NCBI RefSeq assembly: GCF_036127095.1
Contig: NZ_CP108006.1
Coordinates: 6,811,501 to 6,875,500 of the forward strand
Length of the DNA: 64,000 nt
Origin: Streptomyces sp. NBC_00335
Lineage (GTDB): Bacteria; Actinomycetota; Actinomycetes; Streptomycetales; Streptomycetaceae
Direction of reading: 5' to 3'
The number at the start of each line of letters is the position of its first letter. Positions within the stretch are counted from its first letter, which is position 1. The notes below the pieces were generated by a model. It had not been told where the DNA came from. It ran no database searches and saw only the letters and a program-made list of their open reading frames with translations. The translations under genes were made by a program, and so were the position numbers. Positions 24,307 through 32,688 of the stretch are shown in pieces.

Positions 24307-24938
24307 CCGAGCGGTGCGACCTCGCGGCCCCAGGTCTCCTTGGCGACCACGGCGAAGGAGATGTACCAGGCGACGCCCGCGGTGAAGAGGCCGAGGAAGC
24401 CGCCGGTGTGGCCCAGCGCCGTGCTCTGCGCCAGGTCGCCGAGGGCGAGGAACAGGAAGGTCAGTGCCAGCGAGACGAACAGCACGCGGTGCGCGACGTC
24501 CAGCTTCATGGCGGCGATCGACATGTACGCGGTGAAGATGAACCAGGCCACGAGGAACCAGCCGGTCGCCACGTGCGCCTGGTCGGCCGGCAGCGTCGGG
24601 ACGACGAACTTCACGTAGCCCGCGAAGGACATCCAGAACGCGCCGTACGAGACGAACGCCGTGGTCCCGAAGGTGTTGCCGCGGCGGAACTCCATGATGC
24701 CCGCGACGAACTGCGCGAGGCCGCCGTAGAACAGCGCCAGCGGCAGTACGACGGCACTGAGAGCGGCGTTCGAGATCAGCCCCGAGTTGAAGAGGCTGAG
24801 CACGAAGGTGGTGAGGGCGAACGCCGCCAGGCCGAGCGGGCCGGGGTTGGCGACCTTGACCGCCGGAGCCGCGGACGCGGTGACGGGGGAGGCCGTGGCG
24901 TGCGGCGCGGCGGCGGGGGCCAGGGTGGAGCTGGGCAT
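24303..24938 (-). CDS. SatP/GPR1/FUN34/YaaH family acetate transporter
   Basis: A 211-residue protein with six membrane helices. It carries the family signature NPGPLGLAAFALTTFVLS close to the first helix, and blocks GGLAQFVAGIMEFRRGNTFG and YGAFWMSFAG. These carriers move acetate (and succinate) with protons. The N-terminal 30 residues are Ala/Pro/Thr-rich and variable. No strong RBS is seen before ATG 24938. A 16-bp DasR-like operator lies 51 bases upstream, suggesting control by aminosugar status. Confidence 0.92.
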   Translation of the reverse strand: MPSSTLAPAAAPHATASPVTASAAPAVKVANPGPLGLAAFALTTFVLSLFNSGLISNAALSAVVLPLALFYGGLAQFVAGIMEFRRGNTFGTTAFVSYGAFWMSFAGYVKFVVPTLPADQAHVATGWFLVAWFIFTAYMSIAAMKLDVAHRVLFVSLALTFLFLALGDLAQSTALGHTGGFLGLFTAGVAWYISFAVVAKETWGREVAPLG

Positions 24939-24988
24939 GGCGAAGGGCACTTTCAGTGGGGGACATCCCGAATATATCGGACTTCCCC

Positions 24989-25004
24989 AGTGGTCTGGAC
25001 CATT
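24989..25004 (+). promoter_or_regulatory. DasR-responsive-element-like site upstream of satP
   Basis: AGTGGTCTGGACCATT matches the published DasR consensus ACTGGTCTAGACCACT at 13 of 16 positions, including the whole TGGTC and GACCA arms. It is followed by an AT-rich patch and a CCGAATATATCGG dyad at 24969-24981. The nearest start codon downstream is satP on the minus strand. Confidence 0.6.
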
Positions 25005-25057
25005 AAAGGTCCGCTCCCGCGGGACCGAAGTCCTCCGCCACGCCCGCCGGAGGTCCG

Positions 25058-26278
25058 CTAGCGGTACCGCTTCAGCTCCCGGTGCGCCAGCGAGCGCTGG
25101 TGCACCTCGTCCGGCCCGTCCGCCAGCCGCAGCGTCCGCGCCGCGGCCCACAGCTCCGCCAGCGGGAAGTCCTGGCTCACCCCGCCCGCGCCGTGCAGCT
25201 GCACCGCGTCGTCCAGGATCCGCACCACCGCCCGCGGGGTCGCGATCTTGATGGCCTGGATCTCGGTGTGCGCACCCCGGTTGCCGGCCGTGTCCATCAG
25301 CCAGGCCGTCTTCAGCACCAGCAGCCGCAGCTGCTCCACGGTGACCCGGGCGTCCGCGATCCAGTTCTGTACGACGCCCTGCGCGGCCAGCTCCTTGCCG
25401 AAGGCGGTACGGCCCACCGCGCGCCGGCACATCAGCTCGATGGCCCGCTCCGCCATGCCGATGAGCCGCATGCAGTGGTGGATCCGGCCCGGCCCGAGGC
25501 GGGCCTGGGCGATGGCGAAGCCGCCGCCCTCCTCGCCGATCAGGTTCTCCGCCGGCACCCGGGCCCCGTCGAAGACGACCTCGGCGTGGCCGCCGTGGTC
25601 GTGGTCCTCGTACCCGTACACGGTCATCGCGCGCCGGATCTCGACCCCCGGAGTGTCCCGGGGGACCAGGATCATGGACTGCTGGCGGCGCGGGTCGGCG
25701 CCCTCGGGGTCGGTCTTGCCCATGACGATGAAGATCTTGCAGTCCGGGTTCATGGCCCCGGAGATGAACCACTTGCGGCCCGTGATCACGTACTCGTCGC
25801 CGCTCGCGGAACGCTCGATCCGCGTCTCGATGTTCGTGGCGTCCGAGGAGGCCACCTCCGGCTCGGTCATCGCGAACGCGGACCGGATCTCCCCGGCCAG
25901 CAGCGGCTCCAGCCACTGCTTCTTCTGCTCCTCGTTCCCGAACTGCGAGAGCAGCTCCATGTTCCCGGTGTCCGGAGCCGCGCAGTTCGTCGCGGTCGGC
26001 GCCAGGTGCGGGCTGCGGCCGGTGATCTCGGCGAGCGGGGCGTACTGGAGGTTGGTCAGCCCGGCGCCGTGCTCCGCGTTGGGCAAGAAGAGGTTCCAGA
26101 GTCCCTGGCGGCGCGCTTCGGCCTTCAGTTCACCGAACACGGCCGGGGTGTCCCAGGGCGAGGCCAGCCGTGCGCGCTGCTCGGCGGCGACGGCTTCCGC
26201 CGGGTAGACGTACTCGTCCATGAACGAAAGGAGCCGTCCGCGGAGTTCCTCGGTGCGGGCGTCGAATGCGAAATCCAT
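25058..26278 (-). CDS. Acyl-CoA dehydrogenase (ACAD10/11-like)
   Basis: A 406-residue enzyme opening MDFAFDARTEELRGRLLSFM, with FAMTEPEVASSDATN, VITGRKWFISGAMNPDCKIF and AVQLHGAGGVSQDFPLAELW, as in bacterial homologues of human ACAD10/11, which act on longer or hydroxylated acyl-CoAs. Its start is eight bases after the stop of the APH-type kinase gene, and that pair is widely conserved as an operon (and fused in mammals). The catalytic base of this clade is not in the standard E-G position. It is the last gene before the SatP region. Confidence 0.92.
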   Translation of the reverse strand: MDFAFDARTEELRGRLLSFMDEYVYPAEAVAAEQRARLASPWDTPAVFGELKAEARRQGLWNLFLPNAEHGAGLTNLQYAPLAEITGRSPHLAPTATNCAAPDTGNMELLSQFGNEEQKKQWLEPLLAGEIRSAFAMTEPEVASSDATNIETRIERSASGDEYVITGRKWFISGAMNPDCKIFIVMGKTDPEGADPRRQQSMILVPRDTPGVEIRRAMTVYGYEDHDHGGHAEVVFDGARVPAENLIGEEGGGFAIAQARLGPGRIHHCMRLIGMAERAIELMCRRAVGRTAFGKELAAQGVVQNWIADARVTVEQLRLLVLKTAWLMDTAGNRGAHTEIQAIKIATPRAVVRILDDAVQLHGAGGVSQDFPLAELWAAARTLRLADGPDEVHQRSLAHRELKRYR

Positions 26279-26286
26279 GGGGTTCC

Positions 26287-27375
26287 TCAGCCTTCGTGCG
26301 GTTGCCGGAGTGTGGTGAGACCGTGCTCGATGAAGACCGGGACCAGCTCGCCGATCCGGTCGAAGCCCGAGCCGACGGTCTGCCCGAGCGTGAAGCGGTA
26401 GTGGATGCCTTCGAGGATCACCGCGAGCTTGAACCAGGCGAAGGCCGTGTACCAGGCGACCTGTGAGGTGTCCCGGCCCGAGCGGGCCGCGTACCGCTCG
26501 ATCAGCTCGGCGGGCGCCGGATGGCCGGGGGCCGCGCTGGTCGTGCTGACCGGGGAGTCGGTCAGGCCCAGGTCGGAGCTGTACATCACCAGCAGCCCGA
26601 GGTCCGTCAGCGGATCGCCGAGCGTGGACATCTCCCAGTCCAGCACTGCCCGGATCCGGTCGTCGGAGCCGCCGATCAGCACGTTGTCGAGCCGGAAGTC
26701 CCCGTGCACCACCGTGGGCGCGGGGGAGTCGGGCAGGGCCCGCCCGAGGGCGCCGTGCAGTTCGTCGATGCCGGCGAGCTCCCGCCCCCGGGAGGCCGCG
26801 AGCTGCTTGCCCCAGCGGCGCAGCTGCCGGTCCAGGAAGCCCTCGGGCCGCCCGAAATCGCCCAGGCCCATCGCCTCCGGGTCCACCGCGTGCAGGTCGA
26901 CCAGGGTGTCCACCAGGCCCAGCACCGCGCGCCGGGTCCGCTCGGGGCCGAGCGCGGCGAGCTGCTCGGCCGTCCGGAACGGCACCCCGTCCACGTACTC
27001 CATCACGTAGAACGGCGCCCCCAGCACGGCCTCGTCCTCGCACAGCAGCAGCGGCTCGGGCACCGGCACGGCGGTGCCGTGCAGCGCCGCGATCACCCGG
27101 TGCTCGCGCCGCATGTCGTGCGCGGTGGCCAGTACGTGCCCCAGCGGCGGCCGGCGCACCACCCACTGTGAGCTCCCGTCACCCACCTCGTACGTGAGGT
27201 TGGAGCGGCCGCCCTCGATCAGCCGGCCGGTCAGCGGCCCGGCCACCAGGCCCGGCCGGGCCCGGTCGAGATGGTCCCGCAGGCGCTCCAGATCGAGGCC
27301 TCGCGGGCCGGAGGGGGCTGCGGAGGGGGCCGCAGAGCGATCCGGTGCGGGGGCCGGGTCCGGGGCTGAGGTCAT
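26287..27375 (-). CDS. APH-type phosphotransferase paired with acyl-CoA dehydrogenase
   Basis: A 362-residue aminoglycoside-phosphotransferase-fold kinase. Motifs are EGGRSNLTYEV (nucleotide loop), the catalytic loop VVHGDFRLDNVLIG and the metal-binding LDWEMSTLGDP. The partnership with an ACAD10/11-like dehydrogenase suggests phosphorylation of a 4-hydroxyacyl-CoA before dehydrogenation, as described for the mammalian enzymes; this is inference. ATG 27375 follows GGAGGCGCGCACC. An operator with the CATACCGACTGGT word sits 55-70 bases upstream. Confidence 0.9.
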   Translation of the reverse strand: MTSAPDPAPAPDRSAAPSAAPSGPRGLDLERLRDHLDRARPGLVAGPLTGRLIEGGRSNLTYEVGDGSSQWVVRRPPLGHVLATAHDMRREHRVIAALHGTAVPVPEPLLLCEDEAVLGAPFYVMEYVDGVPFRTAEQLAALGPERTRRAVLGLVDTLVDLHAVDPEAMGLGDFGRPEGFLDRQLRRWGKQLAASRGRELAGIDELHGALGRALPDSPAPTVVHGDFRLDNVLIGGSDDRIRAVLDWEMSTLGDPLTDLGLLVMYSSDLGLTDSPVSTTSAAPGHPAPAELIERYAARSGRDTSQVAWYTAFAWFKLAVILEGIHYRFTLGQTVGSGFDRIGELVPVFIEHGLTTLRQPHEG

Positions 27376-27429
27376 GGTGCGCGCCTCCGTAAGGAGTTGA
27401 CGACGACAGAACGATCGCGACCCATGATG

Positions 27430-27445
27430 CCGACCAGTCGGTATG
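27430..27445 (-). promoter_or_regulatory. TetR-type operator-like site, CATACCGACTGGTCGG
   Basis: The dyad CCGAC-N2-GTCGG (27430-27441) continues into the shared CATACCGACTGGT word. It lies in the 129-base gap upstream of the APH/acyl-CoA dehydrogenase operon. The sequence matches the SDR-operon site over 13 bases. Confidence 0.6.
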
Positions 27446-27504
27446 CCGTCCAGTGCATGAGCCGAAGCCGTCTCCGGCCCGCCCCGTCCGCAGGGCCCCG
27501 CCCG

Positions 27505-28416
27505 TCAGGCGTGGCAGAGGATCGGCGTCCCGCCGTTCATCACCGTCATGTCCCGCAACACCGCCAGAATGTCCAGCGCGGCCCCCTCGGGCTCGCCGTC
27601 CAGTTCCGCGTAGGCCCGGTGCAGGTTGGCCACCAGCCGCTCGCTCTCCCGCCAGGCGCCGAACTCCCCGAGGTCGGCCTCCCGGGCCGCCTCCAGCGGG
27701 GTCAGCCCCTTCGCACGGCCCTCCCGGGCCAGCTCGGCCACGTACCGCAGATAGCGCTCGGTGGCCTCGTACGCGCCGGGGTCCGTCAGTGGCCCGTGTC
27801 CCGGTACGACCGTCTCCGCGCCGAGCGAGCGCAGCAGCTCCAGCGCCCGCAGCGAACCGGCCAGCGAGCCCATCGCCAGGAACGGCGTGCCCTCCGCGAA
27901 GACCAGGTCGCCGGTGAAGACGATCCGCTGCCCGGGCAGCCACACGATGGAATCGCCCGTGGTGTGCGCGACGCCCGGGTGGATGACCCGCACCTCGGTC
28001 TCCCCGACGTGCAGGGTCATGCGGTCGCCGTAGGTCAGATCGGGAGCGGTGATGTCCACGGCGCCGAAGTCGGTCGCCGGCCAGATCAGCTCCAGCTGGC
28101 GCCCGGCGGCGAGCTGCTCGGACCGCGCGTTCTCGTGCCCCAGGATCAGCGCCTCCGGGGCGAACACGCCGTTGCCGTAGGTGTGGTCACCGTGGTGGTG
28201 GGTGTTGACCACCGTGCGGGGGAGCGGCGCCCCGGCGGCCAGTACCGCCGCGCGCAGGGCCAGCGCCCGCCGCTCGGTGGCCGCCGTGTCGACGAGCAGC
28301 GTCCGGCCGCCGTCGGTCACGAAGCCGGCGTTGTTGAGGCACCAGCCGCCGTCCGGCTGCACGTAGGCGTACACCCCGGGCGCGGGCTGGACGAGGTACG
28401 GGTCTTCGGCGGGCAT
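27505..28416 (-). CDS. Metallo-beta-lactamase fold hydrolase
   Basis: A 303-residue protein with the binuclear zinc motif THHHGDH, later ligands His (GVAHTTGDS) and Asp (FTGDLVF), and a final PGHGPLTD. This pattern fits class B-like and flavin-independent hydrolases of unknown substrate, found beside catabolic genes. ATG 28416 follows GGGGAGAGCGCGG and is preferred over the ATG at 28455. It is upstream of the APH operon on the same strand, but the 129-base gap with an operator suggests separate control. Confidence 0.88.
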   Translation of the reverse strand: MPAEDPYLVQPAPGVYAYVQPDGGWCLNNAGFVTDGGRTLLVDTAATERRALALRAAVLAAGAPLPRTVVNTHHHGDHTYGNGVFAPEALILGHENARSEQLAAGRQLELIWPATDFGAVDITAPDLTYGDRMTLHVGETEVRVIHPGVAHTTGDSIVWLPGQRIVFTGDLVFAEGTPFLAMGSLAGSLRALELLRSLGAETVVPGHGPLTDPGAYEATERYLRYVAELAREGRAKGLTPLEAAREADLGEFGAWRESERLVANLHRAYAELDGEPEGAALDILAVLRDMTVMNGGTPILCHA

Positions 28417-28585
28417 CCGCGCTCTCCCCGGGTCGCTGTGACGGGCCTTCGGCATCCTGCCAGTCACGGCGGCCCGGGGGGAGGGGAACTCCGTCAGTGG
28501 GCGCCTCGGCGGCCGTCAGCGGTCGTCGGCGCCCGCCGGCAGCCGCAGGCGGCCGCCAGCAGCCGCCAGCAGCCATCAGTGCTCG

Positions 28586-28888
28586 TCAGTGATCGTCGTA
28601 GTGGCCGTCGTGCTCCGCGTGCCGGTGCCCGTCGTGCAGGAAGTCGACGTGGTCCCCGTGCGGGACGGAGTCGTGACCGCAGTCCGTGCCGTGGGCGTGC
28701 TCGTGGGCCGTGTGCGGGGCGTGCCCGGCGGGCTCGCATTCGTCCCAGTGTCCGGAGTGCTCGCGGTGCAGATGGCCGTCGTGCGCGTAGTCGACGTGGT
28801 CGCCGTGCTCGACCGCCCGGTGGCCGCAGTCCGGACCGTGGGCGTGGGCGTGCTCCTGGGCGGGGTGTTCCTGGTGCAGGGTCGTCAT
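28586..28888 (-). CDS. Small His-rich metal-binding protein
   Basis: A 100-residue cytoplasmic protein with more than 25 His residues and many Asp/Glu. Two related repeats carry the pattern HGPDCGH-N-HGDHVDYAHDGHLH-N-H and HGTDCGH-N-HGDHVDFLHDGHRH-N-H. It probably stores or buffers zinc, nickel or copper. No transporter accompanies it, and no Zur-type box is evident upstream. There is no RBS; TAGCGT ten bases before the ATG suggests a leaderless transcript. Confidence 0.8.
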   Translation of the reverse strand: MTTLHQEHPAQEHAHAHGPDCGHRAVEHGDHVDYAHDGHLHREHSGHWDECEPAGHAPHTAHEHAHGTDCGHDSVPHGDHVDFLHDGHRHAEHDGHYDDH

Positions 28889-28981
28889 GGGGCCGACGCT
28901 AGTGCGGAAAGGCACTGATCGCCCGTTCTGTCCGCTGCGTGCCCTGGGTGGCGGGACAAGGCGGACCATCGGTTCATCGGC

Positions 28982-29326
28982 TCACCCGATGAGCGCGATC
29001 GCGAACACCGCCAGGCCCACCGTGCACGCCGTCGCCGCCAGCGCCGCACCCGCCGAGAGCCCGGCCGGCCGCGCCGCCGCCAGCTCCCGCACCCGCCGGT
29101 GCGCCACCCCCATGAACGCCAGCCAGAACAGCGCGATCACCGCGACCCCGGCGACCGCCACCGGGGAGCCGCCCGCCGCGTTCAGCGCCTGGCGCAGCGC
29201 CAGTACGGCCACCACCGCGCACGACAGCGTCGTACGCCGCCACGCGAGCCGGGTCCGCTCGGGCTGCAGCCCCGCGTCACGGCCCTCGGGACCCTCGCGG
29301 TCGGCGGCGTCGGCCGGGGAGCTCAC
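28982..29326 (-). CDS. DUF202 family small membrane protein (second of pair)
   Basis: A 114-residue protein with three predicted membrane helices. The motif LQPERTRLAWRRTTLS is the conserved DUF202 entry into helix one. GTG 29326 overlaps the stop of the preceding DUF202 gene (GTGA), so the two are translationally coupled and may form a heteromer. Function is unknown. Confidence 0.85.
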   Translation of the reverse strand: MSSPADAADREGPEGRDAGLQPERTRLAWRRTTLSCAVVAVLALRQALNAAGGSPVAVAGVAVIALFWLAFMGVAHRRVRELAAARPAGLSAGAALAATACTVGLAVFAIALIG

Positions 29327-29721
29327 CGCCCCTTCGTCCAGCCCAGCAGGACGACCACCACCATCGCCACCGCGACCAGCCCCACCCCCAGGCTCAGCAC
29401 CACCGGGAACCGGGACATCGGCAGGTCCTCGCCGCGCCGCATGGCCCGCTCGCACCGCACCCAGTGGTTCACCGCGCGCAGGGAACAGGCCGCGCCCACC
29501 GCGAGCAGCGCGATGGCCATCCCCACGCGCACCGCCCACCGCAGGTCGGGCAGGAACTGGTCCACGGCGAACCCGCCGCCGATCAGGGCCAGGGCGGTCC
29601 TGATCCAGGCCAGGAAGGTCCGCTCGTTGGCCAGCGAGAAGCGGTAGTCGGGGGTCTCGCCCTCGTCCCGTACCCGAGCCGGCGCGAACCACAGCCGCAC
29701 GTCCTTGACGAAGTCGATCAC
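29323..29721 (-). CDS. DUF202 / YidH family membrane protein (first of pair)
   Basis: A 132-residue protein with three helices. It has the YidH-like N-terminus DYRFSLANERTFLAWIRTALALIGGG, and an internal RAVNHWVRCERAMRRGEDLP loop. It lies between a Nudix gene four bases upstream and the second DUF202 gene with which it overlaps, so all three are probably one operon. No function is established for the family. Confidence 0.88.
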   Translation of the reverse strand: MIDFVKDVRLWFAPARVRDEGETPDYRFSLANERTFLAWIRTALALIGGGFAVDQFLPDLRWAVRVGMAIALLAVGAACSLRAVNHWVRCERAMRRGEDLPMSRFPVVLSLGVGLVAVAMVVVVLLGWTKGR

Positions 29722-29725
29722 CAGC

Positions 29726-30268
29726 TCAATCTACTGGCGCCCCGGTCCGCCTGCGCTCCGAGCGGAACTCCAGCAGCCTGCGGTACGCATCCAGCCCGTC
29801 CGGCACCCACGGCCAGGAGCCGTCCGCGACCCGCCGCGCCACCTCCTCCTCGGAGAGCCACGCGTGCCAGGCCACCTCCGAGGCCTGCGGCCGGACCGGC
29901 AGCTCGCAGCGCACCTCGTGCACGTAGCTCCACCAGGCCCCGCCCGGACCCTCGTGCAGGAACTTGAACAGCGGATCGGGCTGCTCCAGACCCGTCACCC
30001 CCAGCTCCTCCTCGGCCTCCCGCAGGGCCGCCCCCGCGTAGCTCTCGCCCGCGCCGACCACCCCGCCCACGAACATGTCGTAGTTCGAGGGGAAGACCAG
30101 CTTCGAAGCCGTCCGCCGGTGCGTGAAGATCCGCCCCCGCCCGTCCCGGGCCAGCACGAAGACGCAGCGGTGGATCAGCCCGGCCGCGTACACCTCGCCC
30201 CGCGTCGCGCGCCCCGTCACCCGGTCCTCCCGGTCCACCACGTCCAGTACCTCGTCGGCCGCGCTCAT
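29726..30268 (-). CDS. Nudix hydrolase (IPP isomerase-like subgroup)
   Basis: A 180-residue Nudix protein. The Nudix box is GGVVGAGESYAGAALREAEEELGV. The N-terminal EVLDVVDREDRVTGRATRGE and LIHRCVFVLARDG resemble E. coli YfcD and IPP-isomerase-type Nudix proteins, so the substrate may be a nucleoside- or prenyl-diphosphate. ATG 30268 follows GGAGGGATCACCGT. It heads the operon with the two DUF202 genes and is divergent from the KstD-like flavoprotein. Confidence 0.9.
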   Translation of the reverse strand: MSAADEVLDVVDREDRVTGRATRGEVYAAGLIHRCVFVLARDGRGRIFTHRRTASKLVFPSNYDMFVGGVVGAGESYAGAALREAEEELGVTGLEQPDPLFKFLHEGPGGAWWSYVHEVRCELPVRPQASEVAWHAWLSEEEVARRVADGSWPWVPDGLDAYRRLLEFRSERRRTGAPVD

Positions 30269-30289
30269 ACGGTGATCCCTCCGCTCCTG

Positions 30290-30319
30290 TTGACTGGTTA
30301 CCGCTCCGTAGCAAAGGAT
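30290..30319 (+). promoter_or_regulatory. Probable promoter of the KstD-like gene with operator half-site
   Basis: TTGACT (30290-30295) and AAGGAT (30314-30319) are 18 bases apart. The -35 overlaps GACTGGTTA, a 9-mer shared with the SDR-operon operator (19522-19530), so this may be a weaker fourth member of that site group. Confidence 0.4.
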
Positions 30320-30350
30320 CGCCCCACCACCGACGGAGGACGGGTTCCAC

Positions 30351-32006
30351 ATGACGTACGACGCAGACGTGATCGTGATCGGGGCCGGGCTCGCGGGCCT
30401 CGTGGCCACCGCCGAGCTCGTCGACGCCGGCCGCAAGGTCATCCTGCTCGACCAGGAGCCGGAGCAGTCCATGGGCGGCCAGGCCCACTGGTCCTTCGGC
30501 GGCCTGTTCTTCGTCGACTCGCCGGAGCAGCGCCGCATGCGGATCAAGGACACCCGCGAGCTGGCCCTCCAGGACTGGGCCGGCACCGCCGGCTTCGACC
30601 GCGAGGAGGACGCCTGGCCGCGCCGCTGGGCCGAGGCCTACGTGGACTTCGCGGCCGGCGAGAAGCGCCCCTGGCTGCACGCCCAGGGCGTCCGCTTCTT
30701 CCCCGTCGTCGGCTGGGCGGAGCGCGGCGGCTACGACGCGAACGGCCACGGCAACTCCGTCCCCCGCTTCCACATCACCTGGGGCACCGGCCCCGGCCTG
30801 GTGGAGCCCTTCGAGCGGCGGGTACGGGCCGGGGTGGCCCGCGGACTGGTCCAGCTGAAGTTCCGCCACCGGGTCACCGGGCTCTCCCGTACGGCGGGCA
30901 CCCTGGACACCGTGACCGGTGAGGTCCTGGCCCCCTCCGGCGCCGTACGCGGCACCCCGAGCGGCCGCGAGGCCACCGGGGAGTTCTCCCTGCGCGCCCA
31001 GGCCGTGATCGTGACCAGCGGCGGCATCGGCGGCAACCACGACCTCGTACGGGCCCAGTGGCCGGCCCGCCTGGGCACCCCGCCCGCGCGGCTGCTCTCC
31101 GGGGTCCCGGCCCACGTGGACGGCCTGATGCTGGGCATCGCGGAAGGGGCGGGCGCCAGCCACATCAACAAGGACCGGATGTGGCACTACACCGAGGGCA
31201 TCGAGAACTGGGACCCGATCTGGGCCAAGCACGGCATCCGCATCCTGCCCGGCCCGTCCTCGCTCTGGCTCGACGCCACCGGCAAGCGGCTGCCCGTACC
31301 GCTCTTCCCGGGCTTCGACACCCTCGGCACGCTCGACCACATCATGAAGACCGGCCACGACCACACCTGGTTCGTCCTCAACCAGCGCATCATCGGCAAG
31401 GAGTTCGGACTCTCCGGCTCCGAGCAGAACCCGGACCTGACGGGCAAGTCGGTCCGCGGGGTCATCGACCGGGCGCGCCAGGCCGTCCCCGGACCGGTGC
31501 AGGCCTTCATGGACAACGGCGCCGACTTCGTCGTCGAGAAGGACCTCTCCGCGCTGGTGCGCGGCATGAACGCGATCACCAAGGACGGGCTCCTCGACGA
31601 GGAGACCGTCCGCCGCGAGATCGTCGCCCGCGACCGGGAGATCGCCAACCCCTTCACCAAGGACCTCCAGGTCACGGCGATCCACGGCGCCCGCAAGTAC
31701 CTCGGCGACAAACTGATCCGCACCGCCGCCCCGCACCGCATCCTGGACCCCGCGGCGGGCCCGCTGATCGCCGTCCGGCTCTCGATCCTGACCCGCAAGT
31801 CCCTGGGCGGCCTGGAGACCGACCTCTCCTCCCGCGTCCTGACCGCCACGGGAGAACCCCTCCCGGGCCTCTACGCGGCGGGCGAGGCGGCCGGCTTCGG
31901 CGGCGGCGGCGTCCACGGCTACCGGGCCCTGGAAGGCACCTTCCTCGGCGGCTGCATCTTCTCGGGCCGCGCGGCGGGCCGCGCCGCGTCCGCGGCCGTC
32001 TCCTGA
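30351..32006 (+). CDS. FAD-binding dehydrogenase, KstD/fumarate reductase flavoprotein type
   Basis: A 551-residue flavoprotein. The N-terminal dinucleotide fold has VIVIGAGLAGLVATAEL and an acidic strand end (LLDQEPEQSMGGQAHWSFGG). A second FAD contact is YAAGEAAGFGGGGVHGYRALEGTFLGG near the C-terminus. The family includes 3-ketosteroid delta-1-dehydrogenases and related enzymes. The position in a lipid-type gene block supports a catabolic role, but the substrate is open. It ends before a hairpin that also contains the stop codon of the convergent ASCH gene. Confidence 0.9.
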   Translation: MTYDADVIVIGAGLAGLVATAELVDAGRKVILLDQEPEQSMGGQAHWSFGGLFFVDSPEQRRMRIKDTRELALQDWAGTAGFDREEDAWPRRWAEAYVDFAAGEKRPWLHAQGVRFFPVVGWAERGGYDANGHGNSVPRFHITWGTGPGLVEPFERRVRAGVARGLVQLKFRHRVTGLSRTAGTLDTVTGEVLAPSGAVRGTPSGREATGEFSLRAQAVIVTSGGIGGNHDLVRAQWPARLGTPPARLLSGVPAHVDGLMLGIAEGAGASHINKDRMWHYTEGIENWDPIWAKHGIRILPGPSSLWLDATGKRLPVPLFPGFDTLGTLDHIMKTGHDHTWFVLNQRIIGKEFGLSGSEQNPDLTGKSVRGVIDRARQAVPGPVQAFMDNGADFVVEKDLSALVRGMNAITKDGLLDEETVRREIVARDREIANPFTKDLQVTAIHGARKYLGDKLIRTAAPHRILDPAAGPLIAVRLSILTRKSLGGLETDLSSRVLTATGEPLPGLYAAGEAAGFGGGGVHGYRALEGTFLGGCIFSGRAAGRAASAAVS

Positions 32007-32014
32007 CCCCGGCA

Positions 32015-32044
32015 CCTGCCCCTGCCCCCTAGGGCAGGGGCAGG
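32015..32044. terminator. Bidirectional hairpin containing a stop codon
   Basis: Perfect 13-bp arms CCTGCCCCTGCCC and GGGCAGGGGCAGG enclose CCTA. The loop region carries the TAG stop of the ASCH gene on the minus strand, and the ASCH residues LPLP are encoded inside the stem. Confidence 0.8.
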
Positions 32045-32460
32045 CGGGTCACCAGGCGGAACCGCTCCGCCACGACGGGGGTGTCGTCGTCGACCGTGAA
32101 GTGCGGGTCGCCGATGGCCTCCCGCATCTGCGGGCCGTGCCAGAACTCCTCGTGACCGGAGCGCCATTCGGCCACGGACGTGAATCCCTCGCCCTCGTCC
32201 AGCGCGTGCCGAAGCCCCACGTCCGCCAGCCGCAGCACCTGTACGTCCGTCACTTCCAGGACACCCACCGGACGCTCGGCGGAGTCCACGATCACCATCA
32301 TCTCGCCCGCCACCGGCAGCGGGTCCCCCGCCGCCTCGTAGTCGGCGAGGACTCCCGTGGTCGTGGTCTTGGCGCCACTCAGGACCGCCGCCACCAGCAG
32401 ATCGCGCAGCGGCCCGGGAAAGGCGAACTCGATGGGCGGGAGATCTTCGTAGGCCGTCAT
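32029..32460 (-). CDS. ASCH domain protein
   Basis: A 143-residue ASCH (PUA-like fold) protein: FAFPGPLRDLLVAAVLSGAKTTTTGVLADYE is the typical entry, with the conserved Lys/Thr stretch, and the domain runs to GHEEFW. ASCH proteins are thought to bind RNA or modified nucleosides, and some hydrolyse N4-acetylcytidine. ATG 32460 was chosen because the domain starts there; the longer frame upstream is Arg-rich and unlikely. It ends inside the shared terminator hairpin. Confidence 0.88.
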   Translation of the reverse strand: MTAYEDLPPIEFAFPGPLRDLLVAAVLSGAKTTTTGVLADYEAAGDPLPVAGEMMVIVDSAERPVGVLEVTDVQVLRLADVGLRHALDEGEGFTSVAEWRSGHEEFWHGPQMREAIGDPHFTVDDDTPVVAERFRLVTRLPLP

Positions 32461-32688
32461 GGATCCCACCCTACGGTCCTGCGCGCGAGCCGGCCCGAAC
32501 AGGGGCGCGCCCTGCCGACAACCTGCCACGAACCGGAACAACCACGTCAACTCACCTGTCGAAAAGACCAGTTGAAACTAGCCACGCAGTGGACTGGACC
32601 TTGACGCGGAGCTGTGCGTACCGCTTTGCTGTGCGTGATCTTCCGGCCACACCGTCCAACTGCCCGCGTCCTGGAGGGAATCCCGCGG

